This document shows positions 1-8,366 of a stretch of 18,530 nucleotides of DNA, piece after piece (positions within the stretch are counted from its first letter, which is position 1; the number at the start of each line of letters is the position of its first letter). The notes beneath the pieces are model-generated. The model had not been told where the DNA came from. It ran no database searches and was given only the letters and a program-made list of their open reading frames with translations. Origin of the DNA: an uncultured Bacilli bacterium (GTDB lineage Bacteria > Bacillota_I > Bacilli_A > RF39 > UBA660); assembly GCA_934132915.1 (NCBI GenBank), contig CAKPAK010000027.1, forward strand, positions 1-18,530. The letters are read 5' to 3'. Position numbers and translations under genes: made by a program.

Positions 1-2
1 AA

Positions 3-230
3 TTATTAACCAAAAAAACATACCAACTGGCTTCTCTTGCACACGATCGAAGAGATGTCGAATTAAATATTCGCTATTTAATCAAGTTAGGAATGAAAAA
101 TGCCGATTATCTTGTAAGAGAAAGAATAGAGGAATTGCTTTTACCACATCATGACTTTATCAAAAAAATGAATCAATACTTAAACAAAGTTTCTAAAGAA
201 GAATTTATCAATATGTTAGAAAATAGTTGA
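3..230 (+). CDS. 3' end of an unrecognised protein (5' truncated by window edge)
   Basis: An open frame enters at base 3 and runs 75 codons to a TGA at 228-230. The visible C-terminus is charged and probably mostly helical, with LNIRYLIKLGMKNADYLV near the start and FIKKMNQYLNKVS near the end. There is no recognisable motif, Cys cluster or membrane segment. The next gene starts 6 bases after its stop, so the two are probably co-transcribed and lead into pheS. I do not recognise the family. The coding call rests on the uninterrupted frame, the tight spacing and the coding-like composition. Confidence 0.6.
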   Translation, partial: LLTKKTYQLASLAHDRRDVELNIRYLIKLGMKNADYLVRERIEELLLPHHDFIKKMNQYLNKVSKEEFINMLENS

Positions 231-236
231 ACGAAA

Positions 237-692
237 ATGAATGTTGTCTTTTTAGATTTCAATGGAGTCTTGGATACTTACCAAGAAATGGATACAATGA
301 TAAAGAAAATGCAAGAAATTTTAAAAGAAATTGTTCAAACGATGGAAGCAAAAATTGTGATTTCTTCCTCAATAAAAAACATCGATTACTTTGCCTGGCA
401 TCATAATCGAGTAATGAAATATTTAATCCATACATTACGAGAAGCTGGACTAGAAGTTTATGACTTTACCCCAAAAGAAAATTCACGAGAAGAAGAAATC
501 ACATCTTACCTAAATAGGCATCAAGAAATTACCGATTATTGCATTTTAGAAGATGATAATGAACTTCTTTCCCTACAACCCTACGTGATAAAATTACCAT
601 CACAAATGAGTGGGGGAAATGGATTAAAAGAAAAAAGAAACGAAATCATGAAAATATTAAAAAAAGGTGGAGAGAAAAAATGGATAAAATAG
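237..692 (+). CDS. small HAD-like protein (HAD domain of the Swiss-army-knife RNA-repair type)
   Basis: This 151-residue protein starts directly with a HAD motif I, VVFLDFNGVLD (residues 3-13). KIVISSS (39-45) fits motif II and YCILEDDNEL (101-110) fits the acidic motif IV. The compact layout without a cap resembles the HAD domains grouped with Swiss-army-knife RNA-repair proteins; that assignment is from family knowledge and moderately confident. The nucleophile position Asp7 is present. The usual second Asp of DxD is Asn9, which normally acts as acid/base, so phosphatase activity may be reduced or absent. The start is fixed because motif I begins at residue 3; no convincing Shine-Dalgarno precedes it, which suggests coupling to the upstream gene. 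Its end overlaps the pheS start by 13 bases. The substrate is unknown. Confidence 0.65.
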   Translation: MNVVFLDFNGVLDTYQEMDTMIKKMQEILKEIVQTMEAKIVISSSIKNIDYFAWHHNRVMKYLIHTLREAGLEVYDFTPKENSREEEITSYLNRHQEITDYCILEDDNELLSLQPYVIKLPSQMSGGNGLKEKRNEIMKILKKGGEKKWIK

Positions 693-1726
693 AAGAATTA
701 AAAAAACAAATGAATTATGATTTTGAAACAATCATCAGCCTACAAGAGTTAAATGATATAAAAGTAAAATACTTAGGAAAAAAAGGATTCATTAGCGAGC
801 TTAGTACCAAAATCAAAGACTTACCAAAAGAAGAAAAAAAACAATTTGGTCAAGCCATGAATGAATTAAAGATTCTCTTTCAAGAAAAGTATCAATCCCT
901 AAAAGAGAACTTAGAGCAAGAAGCGATCAAGAAAAAATTAGAAAGTGAACAAATGGATATAACCCTTCCATCAACCAAAATCAGACGCGGAAGCAAACAT
1001 CCAATGAGTCTTGCCATAGAAGAGATCGAAGACTTATTTGTCTCTATGGGCTACGATGTCGTATCTGGACCCGAATTAGAAAGCGATGAATATTGCTTTG
1101 AGCGATTAAACTTACCCAAAGGACATCCCGCTAGAGATATGCAGGATAGTTTCTATATTACAAAAGATTATTTACTTCGTACCCAAACCTCTTCTGTACA
1201 AGCCAGATATATGATGGCCTATCAAGGAAAAGATCCCATTCGAATTATTGTTCCAGGAAAAACCTATCGAAGAGAAGATGACGCCACTCATGCCCCACAA
1301 TTTTCCCAAATTGAAGGACTTGTCATTGATAAAAAAGAAAACCATGTTTCTTTAGCCGACTTAAAAGGAACTTTAGAAATTTTTGCCAGAAAAATGTTAG
1401 GCAGTAATCTAGATTTGCGCTTTCGTCCCAGTTATTTTCCTTTCACAGAGCCTTCTTATGAAGTCGATGTGACTTGCTTCAAATGCCATGGAAAAGGTTG
1501 CAGTCTATGCAAACAGACCGGGTGGATTGAAGTTTTCGCCGCCGGAATGGTTCACCCTAACGTTTTAAGAATGAATGGCTACGACCCAGAAGTTTGGGGC
1601 GGATTTGCCTTTGGACCAGGTTGGGATAGAATAACCATGTTCCGCTACGGAATTCCGGATATTCGCCTAATGTATCAAAATGACCTTCGATTTTTGCAAG
1701 AATTTGATAGAAAGGATGGAGAATAA
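680..1726 (+). CDS. pheS: phenylalanyl-tRNA synthetase alpha subunit
   Basis: This is the catalytic alpha chain of the cytosolic (alpha-beta)2 enzyme that charges tRNA-Phe. It has 348 residues, normal for bacterial PheS. An N-terminal coiled-coil tRNA-binding arm (about 1-90) precedes the class II aminoacyl-tRNA synthetase core. Class II motifs are visible: GPELESDEYCFERLNLP (130-146), motif 2 around YRREDDATHAPQFSQIEG (196-213), FPFTEPSYEVDV (253-264) and motif 3 GFAFGPGWDRITMFRYG (308-324). Four cysteines (266, 269, 274, 277) form the CxxC-x4-CxxC knuckle seen in many PheS proteins. The ribosome binding site GGTGGAG lies just before ATG 680, inside the end of the HAD-like gene. pheT follows after 2 bases. 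No T-box leader is visible, but the operon start is outside the window. Confidence 0.97.
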   Translation: MDKIEELKKQMNYDFETIISLQELNDIKVKYLGKKGFISELSTKIKDLPKEEKKQFGQAMNELKILFQEKYQSLKENLEQEAIKKKLESEQMDITLPSTKIRRGSKHPMSLAIEEIEDLFVSMGYDVVSGPELESDEYCFERLNLPKGHPARDMQDSFYITKDYLLRTQTSSVQARYMMAYQGKDPIRIIVPGKTYRREDDATHAPQFSQIEGLVIDKKENHVSLADLKGTLEIFARKMLGSNLDLRFRPSYFPFTEPSYEVDVTCFKCHGKGCSLCKQTGWIEVFAAGMVHPNVLRMNGYDPEVWGGFAFGPGWDRITMFRYGIPDIRLMYQNDLRFLQEFDRKDGE

Positions 1727-1728
1727 AA

Positions 1729-4101
1729 ATGATACTATCAAGAAACTTTATTCAAGACTATATTGATATTGCCGATAAAAGCATAAACGAAATCGCCCAA
1801 GACATGGTTAGAGTCGGGAATGAGTATGATTCCGCAGGCCCTTTCATCCAAGCCACAAATTTAGTCATCGGTTGCATTGAAGAAGTAAAAGATCACCCCG
1901 ATAGCGATCATCTTCATTTGTGTAAAGTCAATATCGGAAGCGATGTTTTAGACATCGTCTGCGGTGCGCCTAACGTCAAAGTAGGATTAAAAGTAATCGT
2001 TGCCAAAGACGGAGCCTCTCTACCAGGAGGAATCATCAAAAAAGGTATTATTCGTGGATGTGTCTCCAACGGAATGTTATGTTCCATCAAAGAATTAGGT
2101 TTAGACCATAAATTCTTAAAAAAAGAAGATATTGAAGGGATTGCTGAATTAGGAACAGACGCCAAAATCGGAGAAGATCCGTTATCTTACTTAGGCTTAA
2201 ATGATGAAATTATCGACTTTGAATTAACGGCAAATCGTGGAGACGAACTAAGTATGTTAGGTTTAGCATATGAATTAGGAGCCATTTATCAAAGAAAAGT
2301 AAACCCAATCGAAATAAACCACCAAGAAATCAAAGAACCAATAAAAGATAGCTTTCAAGTCAAAGTAGAAACTCCAGATTGTAGTCTTTATATCGCCAAA
2401 AAAGCCAAAAATATAAAAATAGCAGAAAGTCCAAAATTCATTCAAAATAGATTAATCGCTTGTGGCATTCGCCCGATCAATAATGTGGTCGATATTTCTA
2501 ATTATGTCATGTTAGAAACCGGACAACCTCTACATTTCTACGATGCCACTCGCCTTGGCAATACCCTAATTGTTCGCAATGCTAAAGAGCAAGAAAAATT
2601 AATGACTTTAGACAACCAAGAAAGAATTTTATCCAAAGAAGACATTGTCATTGCCACTCCCAAAGAAGCTATAGGCTTAGCCGGAGTAATGGGGGGACTT
2701 ACAACCGAAGTCGAACAAGATACCAAAGAAATCATCATCGAATCCGCAATTTTTGACTCAGTACGCGTCAGAAAAACCAGCAAAAAGATTTTAAGAAGTG
2801 AAGCTTCTAATCGCTTCGAAAAAGGACTAGACTGGGAAATGACTTACACAAGCATCGAAAGAGCTTGCCATTTATTAGAAAAATATGCTACCGCCGAGAT
2901 CTGCTCTGGAAGTATTATTTATGATAAAGTAAAAAAAGACATCAAAACAATTAAAATTACCAAAGAAGATATTAACAATGTATTAGGAACCACTTTAGAA
3001 AATGAGACCATCATAAATGTTTTTGATCGCCTAGGTTTTACCACCAAAGAAGCAAAAAATGTCCTTGAAGTTACCGTTCCTTCGCGCCGATTAGATATTT
3101 CTATCAAAGAAGACTTAATCGAAGAAGTCGGGCGCATTTACGGAATCAATAACATTTGTGGTAAATTACCAAGTTTGCCCATTAAAGTAGGAACTTACGA
3201 TAAAACCACACGCTTTATTCGAAACAAAATGGTCGATTTAGGGCTAAACGAAGTCCTAACCCAAATCTTCTTACCTGAAGAACAAACACATGACTATACC
3301 TTAGATGATTTTACGACCGTCAAATTACTCGATCCACTTTCTAAAGAAAAAGATGCCTTAAGATATTCTTTAATTCCTAGTTTAATGAAAGTTTATCACT
3401 ACAACAAAGCAAGAAATTTAAATGACATTGCGATTTTTGAAATGGCCAAAGGCTTTTATTGTAAAGAAAATAAGTATGGAGAAGAGTACAAATTAGCATT
3501 AGTAATGAGTGGAAAATATTACCTAGGCTTAGGACAAGAAAAAAATATTGACTTTTATATTTTAAAAGGAATCATTGAAGAATTACTCCATACCTTAGGC
3601 TATGAAGGAAGATACTCCTTCCAACGTGGTGCGTTTCCTAAAGAATTTCATCCAGGACAAAGTGCCAACTTAATCGTATCTGGTAAACCTGTTGGTATCT
3701 TAGGAAAACTTCACCCCAATATCATCAATGACGACGTTTATGTTGCCGAAATATCATTAGATAAATTATTAGAAAATAAAACGGGAAAAAATAAATACAA
3801 AGAATTAAATAAATATCCAACCATTAAAAAAGATTTTGCCATTATCATCGATAAGAATATTCTATCTGAAGACATCATCAAAGTCATCAAAAAAGCAGGA
3901 GGAAAAAAATTAACCAATATTCAAATCTTTGATGTCTATGCCGGAAAAAATATGGACGAAGGAAAAAAATCGATCGCCTTTTCCCTAACTTTCGAAGATT
4001 ATAGCAAAACCTTAACTGATGAAGAAGTCAATTTATTATTTCAACAAGTAATCGAAAAAACAACGACACAATTTCAAGCCACATTAAGAGATCACGAGTA
4101 A
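1729..4101 (+). CDS. pheT: phenylalanyl-tRNA synthetase beta subunit
   Basis: This 790-residue protein matches the usual length of Firmicutes PheT and partners PheS in the (alpha-beta)2 synthetase. The N-terminus MILSRNFIQDYIDI is followed by an OB-fold tRNA-binding domain (about 40-150, with IVCGAPNVKVGLKVIVA). A B3/B4 editing domain follows (about 200-385, ending in RSEASNRFEKGLD), then B5 (about 400-475, with SRRLDISIKEDLIEEVGRIYG) and a catalytic-like core. The C-terminal anticodon-binding FDX-ACB domain is at about 697-789 (KYPTIKKDFAIIID, IAFSLTFEDYSKTLTDEEV). The start follows GGATGGAG 2 bases after the pheS stop, so the two are translationally linked. There is no truncation. trpS follows after 13 bases. 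Confidence 0.97.
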   Translation: MILSRNFIQDYIDIADKSINEIAQDMVRVGNEYDSAGPFIQATNLVIGCIEEVKDHPDSDHLHLCKVNIGSDVLDIVCGAPNVKVGLKVIVAKDGASLPGGIIKKGIIRGCVSNGMLCSIKELGLDHKFLKKEDIEGIAELGTDAKIGEDPLSYLGLNDEIIDFELTANRGDELSMLGLAYELGAIYQRKVNPIEINHQEIKEPIKDSFQVKVETPDCSLYIAKKAKNIKIAESPKFIQNRLIACGIRPINNVVDISNYVMLETGQPLHFYDATRLGNTLIVRNAKEQEKLMTLDNQERILSKEDIVIATPKEAIGLAGVMGGLTTEVEQDTKEIIIESAIFDSVRVRKTSKKILRSEASNRFEKGLDWEMTYTSIERACHLLEKYATAEICSGSIIYDKVKKDIKTIKITKEDINNVLGTTLENETIINVFDRLGFTTKEAKNVLEVTVPSRRLDISIKEDLIEEVGRIYGINNICGKLPSLPIKVGTYDKTTRFIRNKMVDLGLNEVLTQIFLPEEQTHDYTLDDFTTVKLLDPLSKEKDALRYSLIPSLMKVYHYNKARNLNDIAIFEMAKGFYCKENKYGEEYKLALVMSGKYYLGLGQEKNIDFYILKGIIEELLHTLGYEGRYSFQRGAFPKEFHPGQSANLIVSGKPVGILGKLHPNIINDDVYVAEISLDKLLENKTGKNKYKELNKYPTIKKDFAIIIDKNILSEDIIKVIKKAGGKKLTNIQIFDVYAGKNMDEGKKSIAFSLTFEDYSKTLTDEEVNLLFQQVIEKTTTQFQATLRDHE

Positions 4102-4114
4102 AAGGAGGAAAAAA

Positions 4115-5209
4115 ATGAAAAAAATTATGTTAACCGGCGATCGGCCTACAGGAAGATTACACTTAGGCCATTATGTCGGGTCTTTAAAAAGAAGAGTCGA
4201 ACTTCAAAATAGTGGAGATTTCGACCAAATATTCATTGAAATCGCTGACGCACAAGCGATTACCGATAATGCTTATAATATGGAAAAAGTACGCCAAAAT
4301 ATCATTGAAGTTGCCCTTGATTATCTATCCGTTGGTCTAGATCCAGAAAAGAGTACAATTTTTGTTCAATCACAAATTCCCGAATTATGTGAACTAACCT
4401 TTTATTACTTAAATTTAGTCAACTTATCACGATTAGAAAGAAATCCAACGGTCAAAGAAGAAATTAAATTAAGAAACTTTGAAGCAAGTATTCCAACAGG
4501 ATTCGTCATCTACCCTGTCAGCCAAGCGGCCGATATTACAGCTTTTAAAGCCAATATCATCCCTGTAGGAGAAGATCAATTACCCATGATTGAACAAACC
4601 AGAGAAATCGTTCGAACCTTTAATAAAACTTATCAAAACACACTAGTAGAACCAACCGCGATGCTTCCCAAAAATAAAATCTGTAACCGTTTACCAGGAA
4701 TTGATGGAAAAGCCAAAATGAGCAAATCCTTAGGAAACTGTATCTATTTATCGGATGAACCGGAAGAAATTTATCAAAAAATTATGAATATGTATACGGA
4801 TCCTACCCATATTAAAATTACGGATCCCGGTCATCTTGAAGGAAATGTTGTTTTTACCTATCTTGATGCTTTTGCCAAAAAAGAGGACTTTCCTAAATAT
4901 TTACCTGCCTATCGTGATTTAGAAGATTTAAAAGAACATTACCAAAAAGGAGGCGTAGGGGACAAAACCATTAAAGAGTTTTTAAATAAAATCATCCAAG
5001 AAGAACTAACCCCGATTAGAAATCGCCGAAAAGAATATGAAAAAGATATTGCTTCGGTTTATCAAATACTAGAATCCGGAAGTAATAAAGCTCGTGAAAT
5101 CGCGAAAAAGACGATGGATGAAGTAAAAGAAGCCATGGGAATTAACTACTTTAGCGATACAAATCTTCTTACAAAACAAATCGAAAAATATCAGACCAAA
5201 GAAAAATAA
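4115..5209 (+). CDS. trpS: tryptophanyl-tRNA synthetase
   Basis: This class I aminoacyl-tRNA synthetase charges tRNA-Trp in the cytosol. Its 364 residues are slightly more than the roughly 330 of the common bacterial TrpRS; the extra length is mainly in the C-terminal helical part. The HIGH signature is in GRLHLGHYVG (13-22) and the KMSKS signature is exact at 201-205 in KAKMSKSLGN. PVSQAADI (134-141) and VGEDQLPMIE (151-160) are typical of the tryptophanyl/tyrosyl group active site. A very strong AGGAGG ribosome binding site precedes ATG 4115. It is the last gene of the pheST-containing cluster, and a hairpin terminator follows directly. Confidence 0.95.
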   Translation: MKKIMLTGDRPTGRLHLGHYVGSLKRRVELQNSGDFDQIFIEIADAQAITDNAYNMEKVRQNIIEVALDYLSVGLDPEKSTIFVQSQIPELCELTFYYLNLVNLSRLERNPTVKEEIKLRNFEASIPTGFVIYPVSQAADITAFKANIIPVGEDQLPMIEQTREIVRTFNKTYQNTLVEPTAMLPKNKICNRLPGIDGKAKMSKSLGNCIYLSDEPEEIYQKIMNMYTDPTHIKITDPGHLEGNVVFTYLDAFAKKEDFPKYLPAYRDLEDLKEHYQKGGVGDKTIKEFLNKIIQEELTPIRNRRKEYEKDIASVYQILESGSNKAREIAKKTMDEVKEAMGINYFSDTNLLTKQIEKYQTKEK

Positions 5210-5219
5210 AAATCAAAAG

Positions 5220-5262
5220 AAAAGTCGTCGACCAACAAATCCGTTGGCGCTTTTCTTTTTTT
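5220..5262 (+). terminator. intrinsic terminator of the pheST-trpS operon
   Basis: Eleven bases after the trpS stop, CCAAC (5232-5236) pairs with GTTGG (5243-5247) across the loop AAATCC. The stem continues with CG/CG past a one-base bulge, and then AAAAG (5220-5224) pairs with CTTTT (5250-5254) across a 4-base bulge. A T-rich run, CTTTTTTT, follows at 5255-5262. The bulges make the stem imperfect, but its position after an operon and before a new promoter supports the call. Confidence 0.75.
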
Positions 5263-5301
5263 GTTCTCTGTAAAGTTGACAATCTTTTTTTAAAAATTCT
5301 C

Positions 5302-5330
5302 TTGATGAGAAACACAATTTAAGCTATAAT
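5302..5330 (+). promoter_or_regulatory. sigma-A-type promoter of the histidine kinase gene
   Basis: TTGATG (5302-5307, four of six matches to TTGACA) and a perfect TATAAT (5325-5330) are separated by exactly 17 bases. Transcription should start near 5337, giving a leader of about 30 bases with AAGGTGAT (5354-5361) before ATG 5366. A TTGACA at 5276-5281 is 43 bases from the same -10 and cannot be its -35. Confidence 0.75.
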
Positions 5331-5365
5331 GGAAAAGCACGCTAAAAAATAGAAAAGGTGATTCC

Positions 5366-7213
5366 ATGATACTTCATTCATTAGAGTTTGAAATTCCCCT
5401 CATCTCTTGTTTCTTTATTCTTATTCTAGGTATCAATTTTTTTTCAAAGAAAAGACTTCGTTTAAAAGAAAATAAAACCTATGAAATGATTTTACTCACA
5501 AGTTTATTTGCTTCTACTTTAGATACCGTTTTTCGTATCATTACCACCTTTAATCCAGTAGAATCCTTAAAAACTAAGTATTTTATCTTATTAAGTATTT
5601 TAAGCAAAAGCATCATAACTGCCTTTATTGCCATTTTTGCTTATCTTTTATGTTATACCCTCATTATTTCTTATTCCAAAGCAAGAAAACAGACATCCAC
5701 AATCTTTAAATGCACCAATTTTTTCATTTTTATCACTATAGTCATCAGCCAGTTTACTCAAATCGAAATTCAAAAAAGAAACGGGATTACAGAAATCACC
5801 GGCTCCACCCCCCATTTAGCCTATTGGATGAGCGCCGCTCTCATTTTCCTAAATTTAAGCATTATCCTCCCTCGTTTAAAGAAGAAAAGTTCCAAATCCA
5901 TTTCTCTCTTTTTTCTTCTCCTTACTACCATTATTTTAGGCGTTCTTTCACTCTTTTTTAAAAGCATCATTTTGTATGACTTTATCTTAGCCCTTTTATG
6001 CTATCTCATGTATTTTACCATCGAAAATCCCGATTTAAAGTTAGTCGAACAACTCAATTTAGAAAAACAAAGAGCCGAAAAAGCAAGTCGAGCCAAAAGC
6101 GAATTCTTATCCTCTGTATCCCATGAAATAAGAACCCCCCTAAACGCAATTGTTGGCATCACCGAAAACTTAAAAAATAACGCCACCTTGACCCTAACCA
6201 ACCAAGAAGATTTAGCCGATTTATCCACTGCCGCCCAAACACTATATGAAACCGTCGGCAACATTTTAGATATTAGCCAAATCGAAAATGAACGGCTAAC
6301 CATAAAAGAAACCATTTATTCTCCCCAAAAATCCTTTACTGCTCTTTACCAAATGAATCAATGGAGAATAGAAAATAAAAATATTCATTACACCCTTTCT
6401 CTAGCAGAGGATATCCCCGAATACCTTTACGGAGATATTACCCACATCTGTCAAATTACCAACAATCTTTTATCTAATGCCATAAAATATACAACAAAAG
6501 GCCAAGTCAATTTAAGAATTGAAGGACAATACAAGAAAGACATCTTCCTCTTAATCATTAAAGTAAAAGATACCGGAAAAGGCATCAAAGAACAAGATCA
6601 GAAAAAATTATTTAACAAATTCGAACGCCTAGACGTCCCCCTAAACTCTAATATCCAAGGAATGGGACTTGGTCTTGCTATTGTTAAAAATCTTGTTAAG
6701 AAATTAAAAGGAACCATTGAAGTCGAAAGTACTTATCAATTGGGATCAACATTTACCGTTACGATTCCTGAAAAAATAGCCCCATCCCCATCTTTCCCAT
6801 TAGAAAAGCAAGATCAAACACCAAAAATAAAAAAAATCAAAAAGATATTAATCGTTGATGATAATCGCTTAAATATTAAAGTCGCGAAGAAATTATTACA
6901 AGACTTCCCCCTAGAAATCGACGAGTGCTATGATGGAGTAGAGTGCTTAAATCAACTAAAAGAAAAACACTACGATATGATTTTAATGGATATTATGATG
7001 CCCAAATTAGATGGCGTCAAGACCTTAAAATGCCTAAAACAAAAAAATTCATTCAACACCCCCGTTATTGCGCTAACCGCCGATGCCATTATGGGGTCCC
7101 AAGAAAAATACTTAAAACTAGGCTTTACCAATTATCTCGCCAAACCATACACCAAAGATCAGTTACAAGAAGTCATCACCACCACCTTAGATAAGCAAAG
7201 AGACCAAGAATAA
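5366..7213 (+). CDS. membrane-bound hybrid sensor histidine kinase with C-terminal receiver domain
   Basis: This 615-residue signalling protein has an N-terminal half (about 1-220) with roughly six hydrophobic segments and no recognisable extracellular sensor domain. A short linker (225-245) leads to HisKA, with the phospho-accepting His253 in SSVSHEIRTPLNAIVG. The ATPase domain has an N box (NNLLSNAIKY, Asn367 and Asn371), a G1 box (KDTGKGI, Asp402) and a G2 box (GMGLGLAIV, 432-440). A receiver domain follows at about 491-608, with acidic Asp498/Asp499, phospho-acceptor Asp542 (LMDIMMPKLDG), the Thr of ALTADA and Lys593. No DNA-binding or HPt domain is fused. It has its own promoter and stands alone, with no separate response regulator beside it, so its output partner is not visible. 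The input signal is unknown. Confidence 0.9.
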   Translation: MILHSLEFEIPLISCFFILILGINFFSKKRLRLKENKTYEMILLTSLFASTLDTVFRIITTFNPVESLKTKYFILLSILSKSIITAFIAIFAYLLCYTLIISYSKARKQTSTIFKCTNFFIFITIVISQFTQIEIQKRNGITEITGSTPHLAYWMSAALIFLNLSIILPRLKKKSSKSISLFFLLLTTIILGVLSLFFKSIILYDFILALLCYLMYFTIENPDLKLVEQLNLEKQRAEKASRAKSEFLSSVSHEIRTPLNAIVGITENLKNNATLTLTNQEDLADLSTAAQTLYETVGNILDISQIENERLTIKETIYSPQKSFTALYQMNQWRIENKNIHYTLSLAEDIPEYLYGDITHICQITNNLLSNAIKYTTKGQVNLRIEGQYKKDIFLLIIKVKDTGKGIKEQDQKKLFNKFERLDVPLNSNIQGMGLGLAIVKNLVKKLKGTIEVESTYQLGSTFTVTIPEKIAPSPSFPLEKQDQTPKIKKIKKILIVDDNRLNIKVAKKLLQDFPLEIDECYDGVECLNQLKEKHYDMILMDIMMPKLDGVKTLKCLKQKNSFNTPVIALTADAIMGSQEKYLKLGFTNYLAKPYTKDQLQEVITTTLDKQRDQE

Positions 7214-7273
7214 ACTTTTTTCTCTATCTCTAGCATCAGAAATACTTTTTAGGACTAAACCAAAACTCGTCCT

Positions 7274-7282
7274 CATATAATA
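7274..7282 (+). promoter_or_regulatory. -10-like element for the carboxypeptidase-spmA-spmB operon (possibly mother-cell sigma)
   Basis: CATATAATA lies 17 bases before the TTG start of the carboxypeptidase gene. It contains a perfect TATAAT (7276-7281). It also fits the mother-cell -10 forms: seven of eight positions of sigma-E CATACAMT, and the sigma-K form CATANNNTA. No good -35 is visible for any of these: the bases 17 upstream of TATAAT do not resemble TTGACA, and no ATATT-like -35 sits at sigma-E distance. The sigma factor is therefore open. The related dacB-spmA-spmB operon of Bacillus subtilis is known to be sigma-E dependent. Confidence 0.4.
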
Positions 7283-7298
7283 AAAATAGGTGATACCC

Positions 7299-8366
7299 TT
7301 GAAAAAAGTAATTCTTTTTGTTGTTTTTCTTTTTCTTTTTTGTCCAATAACCCAAGCATCGACCGCTACGGCAACTTCATATGTATTAATGGATATGACC
7401 ACCGCTCGCGTTCTTCAAGGCAAAAATTATCATACCCCCATGTTAATTGCTTCGATTTCTAAAATTATGACTTGTACACTAGCCATCGAATCCGCCAACC
7501 TAGACAAGATGATTACGGTTGACGACATTATCAAACAATCTTACGGATCCGGCATATATATCGAAGTAGGAGAACAAATGTCCTTAAGAGACTTACTTTA
7601 CGGATTAATGCTTCGTTCAGGCAATGATGCCGCCTTAGTGATTGCAAAATTCGTTGGCGGAACCGTCGAAGATTTCGTTAAAATGATGAATCAGAAAGCC
7701 AAAGAAATCGGGATGAATCATACCCTTTTTAGAAACCCTAGTGGTCTTGATGAAAGCGACTTAGGCAATTATTCTACAGCCTACGATATGGCACTTTTGA
7801 CCAAATATGCCATGCAAAAAAAAGAGTACCGCACCATCGTTCATACCAAAAAACATACCGTGAAAACCAATAAAAAAACATACATTTGGCACAATAAAAA
7901 TAAACTTTTAAATGAGTCTTACATCACCGGAGGAAAAACAGGTTATACCGAAAAAGCCAAACGAACCTTAGTCAGCACCGCTTCTGCCGATCACATGAAT
8001 CTCATCGTGGTCACCCTAAAAGATAGCGACGACTGGAATACCCACAAAAGTTTATACGAGTATGCATTTAATACTTATCAAGCTTATCAAATCTTAAGAA
8101 AAAATAATTTTCAAGTAATCGGGGAGAGGGAATACCAAAAAAAAGGAACACTATACATTAAAAAAGATCTTTATCTTTTATTCAAAAAAGATGAACTTCC
8201 ATCCCTTGTCGCAAAAATCAATCTAAGCAAAAATAAAACCCTAAAAAACCACGAGCAAGTCGGGACTTATGATATTTATTTAGGCAAAGAACGATTATAT
8301 CAAGAAAAAATTTATTTTCAAAAAAACAAAGGATCTTCTCTTATCAAGAAAAGGAGTCTTTTCTAA
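7299..8366 (+). CDS. D-alanyl-D-alanine carboxypeptidase (serine peptidase S11, DacB/DacF-like)
   Basis: This exported penicillin-binding protein trims the terminal D-Ala from peptidoglycan stem peptides. A signal peptide occupies about residues 1-20 (KKVILFVVFLFLFCPITQA). The three S11 motifs are present: SxxK as SISK (catalytic Ser52, Lys55), SxN as SGN (107-109) and KTG (213-215, in GGKTGYTEKAKRTLVS). The last ~90 residues form a short C-terminal domain. I place the start at TTG 7299 (355 residues): AGGTGAT (7288-7294) is 4 bases upstream of it, whereas an in-frame GTG at 7290 lies inside that ribosome binding site. Its stop overlaps the spmA start (TAATG). The dac-spmA-spmB order matches the B. 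subtilis spore-cortex operon, so a role in cortex maturation is likely, though a vegetative DacF/DacA-type role is possible. Confidence 0.9.
   Translation: MKKVILFVVFLFLFCPITQASTATATSYVLMDMTTARVLQGKNYHTPMLIASISKIMTCTLAIESANLDKMITVDDIIKQSYGSGIYIEVGEQMSLRDLLYGLMLRSGNDAALVIAKFVGGTVEDFVKMMNQKAKEIGMNHTLFRNPSGLDESDLGNYSTAYDMALLTKYAMQKKEYRTIVHTKKHTVKTNKKTYIWHNKNKLLNESYITGGKTGYTEKAKRTLVSTASADHMNLIVVTLKDSDDWNTHKSLYEYAFNTYQAYQILRKNNFQVIGEREYQKKGTLYIKKDLYLLFKKDELPSLVAKINLSKNKTLKNHEQVGTYDIYLGKERLYQEKIYFQKNKGSSLIKKRSLF

Noticed and set aside
5276..5281. A perfect TTGACA upstream of the histidine kinase gene as its -35.
   Set aside because: It is 43 bases from the only good TATAAT; TTGATG at 5302-5307 has the correct 17-base spacing.
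7290..7298. GTG 7290 as the carboxypeptidase start.
   Set aside because: The GTG is part of the AGGTGAT ribosome binding site; TTG 7299 is correctly spaced and begins a normal signal peptide (MKKVILF).
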